From the NCBI GenBank assembly GCA_017936025.1, contig JAGBGL010000073.1, positions 1 to 25,586 of the forward strand: a stretch of 25,586 nt of DNA, read 5' to 3'. The first letter of the stretch is position 1. Every line of letters starts with the position of its first letter. Both the position numbers and the translations under genes were made by a program. Origin of the DNA: Bacillota bacterium (GTDB lineage Bacteria > Bacillota > Clostridia > Peptostreptococcales > Anaerovoracaceae). Shown in pieces: positions 14,449 to 22,079 of this stretch. The notes under the pieces are model-generated. The model searched no databases, was not told the origin of the DNA, and worked only from the letters and a program-made list of their open reading frames with translations.

Positions 14449-16257
14449 TTAATTGCTCATTTTGTTTTCTTTTACAAATCTGCGGATCTTCTTGGAAGTG
14501 TTCTTCTCAAATTCTGTATGTCTTAAATTGATCTTACGGATCATTTTATATCCCGGATTCGCATTATTTACCTGATCCACCAGTGTCCAGAGATATTTTA
14601 CTACCGCTTCATCGTCTTCGGATTTTTCTCCGAGACGTTCACGGATAAGAGCCCAGTCAGGATAGATACCCGCAATGATAACCGTATCATCCTTCCCTGC
14701 CGCATCATCCTCGAATACCATGGATTCTGCGATTTCTTCAAATAATGACAGCTGATATTCTATTTCCTCAGGGAATACATTTTTACCGTTCTTAGTTATT
14801 ATTACATTTTTCTTTCTTCCGGTAATGAATATGTATCCTTCCTCATCGATATATCCAAGATCACCCGTGTAGAACCATCCGTCTCTGATGACTTCCGCCG
14901 TAGCTTCAGGATTTTTGTAATATCCCAGCATGATGTTATCACCCTTGAGACAGATTTCTCCGATTCCGTCAGCACCCGGTTCTGCAATCATAGCATCGAA
15001 TCCCGGGAAGGCTATACCGCAGGAGCTGCTCTTAGGCTTATTCTCAGGGTTGAGCGCACCCATAGGTGCCGCTTCGGAAAGCCCGTATCCCTGCAGTGCC
15101 ATGATCCCGAATCCCTGGAGGTCTTCCAGAATGTCAGGGTTTATAGCCGCACCGCCGCAGATCATCATGCGCATTTTTCCGCCCAGCGTTTCCTTGATTT
15201 CCTTGAAGAAAACATTGGTCAGATCGATGCCGAATTTTTTAGCAAAATTACTGATCTTCAGTACCTTTTTAACAGTTCCCTCTTTTCCCTTTTTGCGGAT
15301 GCCTCTCCATATAGCCTTGTGCAGAGCTTCGAAGATTGCAGGAACAGCCAGAAGGAATGTCGGATGTATCTCCTGGATATTCTTTACAATATGCTTAAGT
15401 CCTTCACAGTGAGCTATGGAACCGCCCTTATATAACGGCATTATGAAGTTACACGTACATTCAAATGTATGGTGTATAGGAAGCACCGAGAAAAAGATAT
15501 CCGATGGCTTAAAATCCACAAGGGTCGGGGAAACCATCAGATCCGCAACGATGTTTCTGTGGGAAAGCATGATACCCTTTGCCATTCCTGTCGTTCCGGA
15601 AGTAAATATAATAATGCTCATTTCTCTGCTGTTAATTTCAGCGTCTATGAAGCTTCGGTCGCCGCCATCGACGAGACTGCGTCCTTCCTCGATAAGTTCC
15701 CACTGGGACAGCATTCCATCTGCCGCTTCACGTCTGTCCTGAGAAATCAGAAGTTCAAGTCCGGTTTCGCCTTCTTCCATCATTTTAACGAAAGCATCTT
15801 CTCTCTTCTTATCAAAAACTACAGCAGAACACTCTGCTTCATTGATAAGATACTTCAGTTCATCATATGGAAGTTCCTTATCCAGCGGTACAACGATACC
15901 TGTACCGCATACGGTCGCCAGATAAGCGATTCCCCACATATATGTTGTTTCGCCGATTACCGCTATACGCTTGCCTTTCATACCGCGTGAAATGAGCGAT
16001 GTACCCAGACTGTTCACGTCGCCGAGAACTTCTTTATACGTTCTCGTTTCATACGGACCTTTTTTGAATTTCGTATAGAAAGCGACTTCATCACCATACA
16101 GTTCCACACTGGATTCAAGCATCTGCTTGATATTTATGATAGCTCTGTTAGTAAGATGCTGTACACCCGGTCTTTTATCGTCAATCTGGTACTGGATCAG
16201 ATTTCTGGCCCATTCCCAGTCTTCCTGCTGCATTACCCGGTATTCTTCGTTTGTCAT
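14449..16257 (-). CDS. AMP-forming long-chain acyl-CoA synthetase-like ligase
   Basis: Adenylate-forming enzyme of the ANL superfamily, 602 residues. The phosphate-binding loop FTSGTTGMAKG lies at 218-228, the adenine region GYGLSEAAP at 390-398, YTGDLGYIDEEGYIFITGR at 463-481, and the catalytic C-terminal Lys in NTSKKIRRF near 590. An insertion with RGIRKKGKEGTVKK around 318-331 is typical of bacterial FadD15-like long-chain fatty acid-CoA ligases. It would activate a fatty acid via an acyl-adenylate. No TM helix is evident. It is the last gene before the terminator at 14417 and follows the parvulin gene by 58 bases without a visible terminator. The actual acid used is not known. Confidence 0.88.
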   Translation of the reverse strand: MTNEEYRVMQQEDWEWARNLIQYQIDDKRPGVQHLTNRAIINIKQMLESSVELYGDEVAFYTKFKKGPYETRTYKEVLGDVNSLGTSLISRGMKGKRIAVIGETTYMWGIAYLATVCGTGIVVPLDKELPYDELKYLINEAECSAVVFDKKREDAFVKMMEEGETGLELLISQDRREAADGMLSQWELIEEGRSLVDGGDRSFIDAEINSREMSIIIFTSGTTGMAKGIMLSHRNIVADLMVSPTLVDFKPSDIFFSVLPIHHTFECTCNFIMPLYKGGSIAHCEGLKHIVKNIQEIHPTFLLAVPAIFEALHKAIWRGIRKKGKEGTVKKVLKISNFAKKFGIDLTNVFFKEIKETLGGKMRMMICGGAAINPDILEDLQGFGIMALQGYGLSEAAPMGALNPENKPKSSSCGIAFPGFDAMIAEPGADGIGEICLKGDNIMLGYYKNPEATAEVIRDGWFYTGDLGYIDEEGYIFITGRKKNVIITKNGKNVFPEEIEYQLSLFEEIAESMVFEDDAAGKDDTVIIAGIYPDWALIRERLGEKSEDDEAVVKYLWTLVDQVNNANPGYKMIRKINLRHTEFEKNTSKKIRRFVKENKMSN

Positions 16258-16315
16258 AAATATTCCCCCTCTAACGCGGCCCCGATTATCTTATGCCGTT
16301 AATGCCGTAACTCTA

Positions 16316-17056
16316 TTAGACTTCCAGATATTTTGCCTTCAGCTCTGCTGTTTTTGCCTGGAAAGCTTCTGTGGATTTCTGCTGAGTCAGCTGTGCTTTG
16401 ATCTGATCTCTTACTTCATCGAAAGTCAGTGTGGACTCTGTCTGGTGTGCTTCTACCAGAATGATGTGGTAACCGAAATCAGTTTTTACAGGACCTGCTA
16501 CCTTGCCGATTTCCGCTGCGAAAGCTGCTTCTTCGAATGCAGGAACCATCTGTCCTTTTCCGAATTCACCCAGGTCGCCGCCCTGTGCGCTGGATGGGCA
16601 AGTGGAATTAGCTTTTGCAGCTTCCTCAAATGCGATTTCGCCTGCTTCGATAGCAGCCATCAGTTCGTTTGCCTTTGCTTCATCATCAACCAAAATATGC
16701 TTAGCCTTTACAGTTTCACCTTTCTTGAACATTTCTTTGTTATCATCGTAGAAAGCCTTAACTTCACCGGAAGTAACTTCGATGCCCTTCAGTGTTTCTG
16801 CCATTGCCAGCTGGGACAGGATTTCCATTTTCATTACAGACATCAGCTCTTCAAATTCAGGAGTTTCTTCCAGATTCATGTCTTCTCCCATCTGTGCATA
16901 CAGGTGCTGAGTCAGGAACTGCTCAACATACATAGCCTTAGCCTGTGGATGTTCAGCGTACGCTCTCTGCTCTGCAGGAACCTTCTGCAGGAATGCCTGA
17001 TAATCTTTTTCTGTTAATTCTTTGCCTGCGATTTTTGCAAGTACTTTTTCGCTCAT
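16316..17056 (-). CDS. Parvulin-type peptidyl-prolyl cis-trans isomerase, probably cytoplasmic
   Basis: The 246-residue protein has an N-terminal SurA/trigger-like helical part and a PpiC domain at about 118-222. The domain shows VKAKHILVDDEAKA, CPSSAQGGDLGEFGKGQM, VPAFEEAAF and KTDFGYHIILVE in family order. PrsA-type lipoprotein foldases carry a lipobox signal, but this one begins MSEKVLAKIAGKELTEKDY with no signal peptide, so it likely acts in the cytoplasm on nascent or misfolded proteins. It is 16 bases after the SseB-like gene and is probably in the same operon. Confidence 0.9.
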   Translation of the reverse strand: MSEKVLAKIAGKELTEKDYQAFLQKVPAEQRAYAEHPQAKAMYVEQFLTQHLYAQMGEDMNLEETPEFEELMSVMKMEILSQLAMAETLKGIEVTSGEVKAFYDDNKEMFKKGETVKAKHILVDDEAKANELMAAIEAGEIAFEEAAKANSTCPSSAQGGDLGEFGKGQMVPAFEEAAFAAEIGKVAGPVKTDFGYHIILVEAHQTESTLTFDEVRDQIKAQLTQQKSTEAFQAKTAELKAKYLEV

Positions 17057-17072
17057 TGTTAATAATCTCCTT

Positions 17073-17540
17073 TTAATTATTTACGCCGTTTTCAGCGTCT
17101 TCTTTTTTCATTGAATTTATCATGCTCTCGATCATATCCGCCGTAAAGCATATATTTTCACCCATAGGGTTGATAACAAAACCTTTTACGACCTTGCCCT
17201 GATTCAGGATCATATTAGCAAGATCTTCAAATGTGACCTTCATTGTATGCTGGTCTTTCTCATCGGAGCACTTTTTCAGTTCTTCTCCGTGCGTGAATAC
17301 CGGATAGTACAGGTCTCCGCCTGCAGCTTTGATCAGTTCAAAGCTGATAGTCGTATCCTTTTCCAGAAACACCTCGTTTTCCTCCATTGTCGGATCTTTG
17401 TCCAGGCTGACCGGTGCCAGCAGCTGCGCTGTAACTACCGCGTTGAACATCTTCACGATATTTTCAGTGGAAGGCTCCTTCTTGACCAGATGTATGATTT
17501 CCAGCAGCTCGTCATTTCTTATTGGTGTTGCTTCCGCCAT
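17073..17540 (-). CDS. SseB N-terminal domain-like protein
   Basis: A 155-residue soluble acidic protein. ENIVKMFNAVVTAQLLAPV at 26-44, the central segment ISFELIKAAGGDLYYPVFTH and the C-terminal VVKGFVINPMGENICF resemble the SseB-family N-terminal domain: a helix, a strand with a 'pV' reading, then a strand leading to a NPfg turn. SseB homologues have no firm biochemical role. The gene is tightly placed between larC (10 bases) and ppiC (16 bases), so it is part of the same run, without a clear functional link. The family call is from pattern memory and should be treated as moderate. Confidence 0.6.
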   Translation of the reverse strand: MAEATPIRNDELLEIIHLVKKEPSTENIVKMFNAVVTAQLLAPVSLDKDPTMEENEVFLEKDTTISFELIKAAGGDLYYPVFTHGEELKKCSDEKDQHTMKVTFEDLANMILNQGKVVKGFVINPMGENICFTADMIESMINSMKKEDAENGVNN

Positions 17541-17550
17541 TCTTTACCTC

Positions 17551-18201
17551 CTAAGTAAGCAGGCAGACTCTCAGACCCGGTTTGCCCGTGTCTCTCTTGC
17601 CTTTGATAGTCACGTCCTGCAGCAGTACACCTTCAGGCATTTCAGGTACGTATTTCGCACCTATACCCATAAGGATCGCCAGCCCGGATGGTGTAACCAT
17701 TTCAGTTTTCACATCTTCATCTGTCACAAATTCATAATCGCATTCTTCCATCATAGCTCTTACCGCAGGCACAGGCACAGGAATTTCCCCGTGGCTGCAC
17801 TGGATAGTGCCCGTTCCGTCATGGATCGCAGAGCAGTATACTTCATTTATGAACATACTGTTATAAGCTCCGGAAATACCTACGATATTTCTGATAGCCT
17901 GATCCCTGCCCACTTCGTGGAAGTGTACGTCTTCAACTGTAGTTCCGTGAACTTTAGCTTCCGCTCTTGCGATAATATCGTAAATCGCATAGGCAGTAGC
18001 ACGCACTTTGTCTGTCATCAGGCTATTTTCAATGATAGCCTTTACCTCTTTATAGCTTCTGTGATGGTGCCCGTCCACGTTATGATCACCCTCAGGGATC
18101 TCAACGTGCTTGGCCCATACACCGTCTCCGCCCATCCGCGTCAGTGCTTCAAAGATCATATCAGCACTGATTCCGCTGCTGCAGTCAAAATATAATTTCA
18201 T
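17551..18201 (-). CDS. larC: LarC-like nickel insertion protein, N-terminal half only
   Basis: LarC inserts nickel into the pyridinium pincer nucleotide made by LarB and LarE, using CTP. This 216-residue protein matches the LarC1 half: YFDCSSGISADM at the start, a His cluster GDHNVDGHHHRSYKE, AEAKVHGTTVEDVHFHEVG, DGTGTIQCSHGEIPVPVPA and TEMVTPSGLAILMG. It stops right after the conserved GKRDTG turn (KGKRDTGKPGLRVCLLT), where full LarC enters its C-terminal LarC2 domain, the part known to bind CTP. The next gene begins 10 bases later, so no LarC2 frame follows. The segment between the start and the His cluster is also shorter than usual. The ATG shares one base with the larB stop (TAATG). Confidence 0.85.
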   Translation of the reverse strand: MKLYFDCSSGISADMIFEALTRMGGDGVWAKHVEIPEGDHNVDGHHHRSYKEVKAIIENSLMTDKVRATAYAIYDIIARAEAKVHGTTVEDVHFHEVGRDQAIRNIVGISGAYNSMFINEVYCSAIHDGTGTIQCSHGEIPVPVPAVRAMMEECDYEFVTDEDVKTEMVTPSGLAILMGIGAKYVPEMPEGVLLQDVTIKGKRDTGKPGLRVCLLT

Positions 18202-18959
18202 TATTCTGTCTCTCCAATTCTGTTGATATTTGAAGCCAGATAAGCCGCCCCAAATCCATTGTCTATGTTAACTATGCCGACTCCGTTGGCGCAGCTGTTG
18301 AGCATTGAAAGTAATGCCGAAATGCCGCCCAGATTCGCACCGTATCCGATGCTTGTAGGCACCGCGATCACAGGGCTTTCAACAAGCCCGCCGACAACCG
18401 ATGCCAGCGCGCCTTCCATTCCCGCAACCACAATAACTACTCTCGCTTCTCTGATCCTGTCAAGTTTGGCGAACAGTCTGTGGATACCGGCAACACCTAC
18501 ATCATAGATCCTGTCTACTTTGTTTCCCAGGGCCTCAGCAGTTACCGCCGCCTCTTCAGCCACCGGTATATCTGCAGTCCCCGCAGTCACAACAGCGATA
18601 GTTCCTTCCGCATGCGGAAGCCTGTCTCTCAGCAGCGCAATGATACGTGCATCTTCGAAGTATTCCGCTTCAGGAAGCACTGCTTTAACGGCTTCATAGT
18701 CCGCCAGTGTTGCTCTTGTTCCGATCACGTTTGCATTTTTGTCAGCCAGACCTTTCATGATTTCTGCGATCTGCTGCGGTTTTTTGCCCTGGCAGAAAAC
18801 TGCTTCGGGATATCCTGTACGCAGCTTCCTGTGATGGTCGATATTCGCAAACCCCAGGTCCTCGAAAGGCAGGTCTTTCAATATATCTGCTGCCACTTCC
18901 GGGCTTGTGTTGCCGCCTGCCACATCTTCCAGCAGCCTCATCAAATATTCTTTATCCAT
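18201..18959 (-). CDS. larB: LarB, pyridinium-3,5-biscarboxylic acid mononucleotide synthase
   Basis: LarB carboxylates nicotinic acid adenine dinucleotide and splits it, the first step to the nickel-pincer cofactor of lactate racemase-type enzymes. The 252-residue protein has the N-terminal helix MDKEYLMRLLEDVAGG, then GFANIDHHRKLRTGYPEAV and a PurE-like C-terminal domain with VVTAGTADIPVAEEA, VVAGMEGALASVVGG and VPTSIGYGANLGG. Cys223 in MLNSCANGVGIVNIDNGFGA corresponds to the conserved Cys of LarB. Length is normal. No larE or larA is in the window. Confidence 0.93.
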   Translation of the reverse strand: MDKEYLMRLLEDVAGGNTSPEVAADILKDLPFEDLGFANIDHHRKLRTGYPEAVFCQGKKPQQIAEIMKGLADKNANVIGTRATLADYEAVKAVLPEAEYFEDARIIALLRDRLPHAEGTIAVVTAGTADIPVAEEAAVTAEALGNKVDRIYDVGVAGIHRLFAKLDRIREARVVIVVAGMEGALASVVGGLVESPVIAVPTSIGYGANLGGISALLSMLNSCANGVGIVNIDNGFGAAYLASNINRIGETE

Positions 18960-18968
18960 AACGTCACC

Positions 18969-19826
18969 TTATTTTACAGTTCTCTGCGCAGCTTCCAGCG
19001 TCTGAAGCATAAGCACTGCAGTCGTTATTGCACCTACGCCGCCCGGTACCGGCGTGATCATCGCCGCGTTCGGTTCCACTGCTTCAAAATCAACATCTCC
19101 GCAAAGATTACCGTTTTCGTCAACATTGATGCCTACGTCCAGGAATACCTGGTCCTCGCCTGCATATTCTGCATCCACCATCTTTGCTCTGCCCATTGCT
19201 GCAATGATTATGTCGCTCTCACGGCAGATTATTTTCATCTCATCAGCACCCGTTCTGCTGTGGCATGTGGTAACCGTCGCATTCTGTTCCATAGCCATCA
19301 TTGCAACCGGCTTTCCGATTACCAGACTGCGGCCGAGCACCGCCACCTTTTTCCCTGTAAAATCGATGCCGCTATGTGCTGCGATTTCCATGCACGCACG
19401 TGCTGTACATGGTGCAAACCCTCTGTGGCTTCCCGTGAAGATCCCCGCCAGAGAGCCGTCTGTGATCCCGTCCACATCCTTTTCAGGAACCAGTGTATTT
19501 CTCACTGCTTCGTCACTTATGTGTTTTGGAAGCGGTCTGAAAATCAGCACCCCGTGAATGCTGTCATCATCATTGATTTTTTCTATTTCATTCAGGAAGC
19601 TTTCCTGATCGATCGTTTCATCGTAAATAAACTGTTTAACTGTTACGCCTGTCTTTTCAGCACGTTTCAGTGCACCTCTTTCATAAGACAGGTCACTTGG
19701 GTTTTCCCCGATACGCACGATCGCAAGTACAGGTTCCACACCTGCTTCTCTCAAACGCCCAACAGTTTCTATATTTTTCTCAGTCAGGGCATCTGCCACT
19801 GCTTTCCCTTTTAATAATTCTGCCAT
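18969..19826 (-). CDS. folD: Methylenetetrahydrofolate dehydrogenase (FolD) lacking cyclohydrolase active-site residues
   Basis: FolD oxidises 5,10-methylene-THF to methenyl-THF and, in bifunctional forms, hydrolyses it to 10-formyl-THF. The 285-residue protein keeps the Rossmann motif KKVAVLGRSLVIGKPVAMM, EKDVDGITDGS and GFAPCTARACMEI. The active-site stretch is altered: the usual Y-x3-K reads Y48-ERG-A52, so the catalytic Lys is Ala, and the usual GILVQLPLP reads GVLIFRPLP, so the catalytic Gln is Phe96. Asp119 is kept. Gapless alignment in both places argues against a sequencing slip. Loss of these residues is expected to remove cyclohydrolase activity while dehydrogenase may remain. The neighbour fchA, 9 bases upstream in the operon, likely supplies the missing step. 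AGGAGG precedes the ATG. Confidence 0.93.
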   Translation of the reverse strand: MAELLKGKAVADALTEKNIETVGRLREAGVEPVLAIVRIGENPSDLSYERGALKRAEKTGVTVKQFIYDETIDQESFLNEIEKINDDDSIHGVLIFRPLPKHISDEAVRNTLVPEKDVDGITDGSLAGIFTGSHRGFAPCTARACMEIAAHSGIDFTGKKVAVLGRSLVIGKPVAMMAMEQNATVTTCHSRTGADEMKIICRESDIIIAAMGRAKMVDAEYAGEDQVFLDVGINVDENGNLCGDVDFEAVEPNAAMITPVPGGVGAITTAVLMLQTLEAAQRTVK

Positions 19827-19835
19827 ACCGGCCTC

Positions 19836-20465
19836 CTATTTCAGTGCAGCAAAGACTGCATCAATAATAGCGTCTGCCTTTGCCATATATTCTTTCAGCA
19901 TTGCATCTGATTTTTCATTTGCCTGCTGTGCATATTCTCTGTCTTTTAGAGATTTTGTGTTTATATATACGTTAAGGCTGGCTGCCTGCAGTGCCGCCTT
20001 ACAGAAGATAGCTCCCGCACCGGCATCACTCGTAGCCATTACACTGCCTTTTTCCGCAAATTCACCGCACAGATCGATACCCTGACAGCATTTTTCCATG
20101 ATTTCGAATGGTACTTCACAGGCATCCTTAGTTGCCTGTTCCAGCACTCTTTCTTTTTCTGCTTTCTGTTCATCCGTTTCTTTAGGCATTCCGTACGCCG
20201 CCGCCAGAGGTTCAAAGCACTCGGCATCTTTCTGGACCAGTTCCAGCAGATCAGCCTGCAGTTTTGCGGAAGCCTCCATCATTGCTTTGATTTCCTCTTC
20301 CACCTCAGCATATTTTTTCTTACCTACCGTGAGCGAGCCGACCATGTTCCCGAGAGCGACCCCGATAGCTCCCGTCAGCGCACTTGCGCCGCCGCCACCC
20401 GGTGTCGGCGCCTTGCTTGCAAGCACTTCAACGAACTCTTCACATGTTTTCTTTGTGTAGCTCAT
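19836..20465 (-). CDS. fchA: FchA: formimidoyl-THF cyclodeaminase / methenyl-THF cyclohydrolase family
   Basis: A 209-residue all-helical folate enzyme. The substrate loop SKAPTPGGGGASALTGAIG and the following ALGNMVGSLTVG are family hallmarks, and SDAGAGAIFCKAALQAASLNV is the second conserved stretch. In anaerobes such as Acetobacterium woodii, FchA sits with fhs and folD and acts as methenyl-THF cyclohydrolase; in purine or histidine degraders it deaminates formimino-THF. Here the next gene is a FolD without cyclohydrolase residues, which favours the cyclohydrolase role. I chose ATG 20465 (MSYTKKTCEEF) because AAGGAGG is nine bases upstream; a longer frame to 20489 would read through that site. 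It is the first gene of the operon. Confidence 0.9.
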   Translation of the reverse strand: MSYTKKTCEEFVEVLASKAPTPGGGGASALTGAIGVALGNMVGSLTVGKKKYAEVEEEIKAMMEASAKLQADLLELVQKDAECFEPLAAAYGMPKETDEQKAEKERVLEQATKDACEVPFEIMEKCCQGIDLCGEFAEKGSVMATSDAGAGAIFCKAALQAASLNVYINTKSLKDREYAQQANEKSDAMLKEYMAKADAIIDAVFAALK

Positions 20466-20498
20466 ATCCCATTTCCTCCTTATGGACATACATTAGAT

Positions 20499-20507
20499 AT
20501 TATATCA
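20499..20507 (-). promoter_or_regulatory. Extended -10 promoter of the fchA operon
   Basis: On the minus strand TGATATAAT gives a TGn extension and a perfect TATAAT. No good -35 box lies 17 bases upstream, where the preceding terminator stem sits. It is about 35 bases from the fchA start. Confidence 0.55.
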
Positions 20508-20515
20508 CAAAATAT

Positions 20516-20542
20516 AAAAGCGAGCCACAAATTGCGGCCCGC
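20516..20542 (-). terminator. Terminator after the panE-GNAT pair
   Basis: On the minus strand GCGGGCCGC and GTGGCTCGC pair (two G-U pairs) around AAATT, followed by TTTTATATTTT. It lies a few bases after the GNAT stop. Confidence 0.7.
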
Positions 20543-20546
20543 CGCC

Positions 20547-21035
20547 TTAAACTATTTTCTGATATGCGATTCTCGGGCTTCCGTCTGCAACATAAATCAC
20601 ACCGCATTCCTCGAAGCCGCATTTCTTAATAGCACTCTGCATCACAACATTATCGTGATGAGTATCGATTCTCAGATTACCGATCATCTCTGCGCCGAAA
20701 TCTACAGCAGTATTCAATACACCTTTAGTGCTTCCGTCGCCGGCGATCCTGTGTATCGTACCATAGGGCTCATCGTTGAGCCATGCACCGTCTTCTATAT
20801 ATCCGTAAGTCTCATCTTCTCCGATTATAAATGCAAAGGCACCGACAATACGGCCGTCATGCTCCATAACATAACCGACACCGTCTTCTATGTCCTGCTC
20901 CAGTACCTCCAGCTGCGGATTTTTAGCATCTCCCCACTGATGAGGATTTCCTGTCTCCGCCATGAATTCTCTGGCATACGCATATATCTCCATCATGCGC
21001 GGCAGATCCGCCGCAGTTGATTTTCTTATTTTCAT
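20547..21035 (-). CDS. GNAT-family N-acetyltransferase
   Basis: A 162-residue GNAT. The N terminus MKIRKSTAADLPRMMEIYAYAREFM is the typical first strand and helices, GNPHQWGDAKNP is found in a subgroup of uncharacterised bacterial GNATs, and IVGAFAFIIGEDETY is the strand leading to the substrate cleft. NLRIDTHHDNVVMQSAIKKCGFEECGVI is the C-terminal GNAT block with a conserved N-x3-Q-like helix. The acceptor is unknown. Its ATG overlaps the panE-like stop by four bases (ATGA), so the two are translationally coupled. Confidence 0.85.
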   Translation of the reverse strand: MKIRKSTAADLPRMMEIYAYAREFMAETGNPHQWGDAKNPQLEVLEQDIEDGVGYVMEHDGRIVGAFAFIIGEDETYGYIEDGAWLNDEPYGTIHRIAGDGSTKGVLNTAVDFGAEMIGNLRIDTHHDNVVMQSAIKKCGFEECGVIYVADGSPRIAYQKIV

Positions 21036-21967
21036 ATTCTCTCCTTCAGCTCAGCTGCTATTTTTTCATACAGCGGAAGCTCCACATTATATTTTTCAGC
21101 CATTCTTACAACTTCGTATATCTGCCCATCAATTTCAGAAGCTTTTCCGGCTTTGATATCTCTCTGCATGGAAGTCGTCATATCCGGAGTTATGTCATCA
21201 AGGATCTTCAGATTGCGTACCACTATATCCTCTTCAAATTCTATGCCCATCGCCTCCGCCAGCTTCCATATCTCGCGGATCAGGCCAGTAAAGCAATCTC
21301 TTATTTCTCCCTGCTGCTGTATCGGTCCCGTCGGAACATCATAATATGTGCCGCAGGCACTCTGCGGTGAAACATACGAGAATTTCAGCAGAGCGTCTCT
21401 CTCGATATTCTCAGTCAACAGCCCTTTTATATCACTTTCTTTCAAATCATCACGGATCTGCTCCAGCACCGGCATCCATTTTGCCGCAAATGCTGCATTT
21501 TCTCTGTCTTCTCTGCGCAGCCCGAACACAACTCTCAGGATATAGCCCTTCATCAGGATAACACCTGGTTCCATTATTTCAGAAGCAATATACATGCAGC
21601 CGTCTGTTACCAGATTTTCCGGAAAATAAGTCTGGATCCTGCTGCCTGTTCCGTAAATATTCAATATAGGGATTATTACCGTTTCAGGTCCTGCCACGCG
21701 CTGCATGAAAGGAATAATGTCATCAACAGAATATCCCTTCACACATACCAGAATCACATCCGGCGTCTCTGCATATTCTTCCATTGTACAGGCCGCTGCA
21801 GGGAATACCGAAAACTCATCATCAGGACGGATAACTCTGATACCTGTTCCCCGCATTGCATCAAGATGCGCACCTCTCGCAATGAAGGTAACATCCTTTC
21901 CTGCCTTTGCCATATATGCGCCTATTGCACCGCCGGTCCCGCCGGCACCTATAATCAGATATTTCAT
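21032..21967 (-). CDS. Ketopantoate reductase (PanE/ApbA) family protein
   Basis: An NADPH-dependent 2-dehydropantoate 2-reductase-like enzyme of 311 residues. MKYLIIGAGGTGGAIGAYMAKAG is the Rossmann start (GxGxxG at 7-12), VILVCVKGYSVDD carries the conserved Lys after the fourth strand, and the C-terminal helical domain ends with DITPDMTTSMQRDIKAGKASEIDGQIYE, where the catalytic Ser-Met-x-x-D block and the E are typical. I chose ATG 21967, with GGGAGA upstream, because a longer frame to 22117 runs through the fhs terminator. No panB or panC is nearby, so a true pantothenate role is unproved and the enzyme may reduce another 2-oxo acid. Confidence 0.85.
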   Translation of the reverse strand: MKYLIIGAGGTGGAIGAYMAKAGKDVTFIARGAHLDAMRGTGIRVIRPDDEFSVFPAAACTMEEYAETPDVILVCVKGYSVDDIIPFMQRVAGPETVIIPILNIYGTGSRIQTYFPENLVTDGCMYIASEIMEPGVILMKGYILRVVFGLRREDRENAAFAAKWMPVLEQIRDDLKESDIKGLLTENIERDALLKFSYVSPQSACGTYYDVPTGPIQQQGEIRDCFTGLIREIWKLAEAMGIEFEEDIVVRNLKILDDITPDMTTSMQRDIKAGKASEIDGQIYEVVRMAEKYNVELPLYEKIAAELKERI

Positions 21968-22011
21968 GACATTTCTCCCAAAAATTGATATATCTAGATT
22001 ACCACACCGAT

Positions 22012-22044
22012 AAAAAAAAAGGAAGAAGCCAAATGGCTTCTTCC
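22012..22044 (-). terminator. Terminator of fhs
   Basis: GGAAGAAGCC (22021-22030) and GGCTTCTTCC (22035-22044) form a perfect 10-bp stem with a four-base loop. On the minus strand nine Ts follow (22012-22020). It is 35 bases after the fhs stop. Confidence 0.92.
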
Positions 22045-22079
22045 CTGTATACTTATTAGTTATGCATTTAAACAGTATC

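Noticed and set aside
17541..17600. Programmed frameshift from larC into a larC2 frame
   Set aside because: The larC stop is followed at once by a ribosome site and the SseB-like gene in all usable sequence; no LarC2-like peptide was seen in the other frames.
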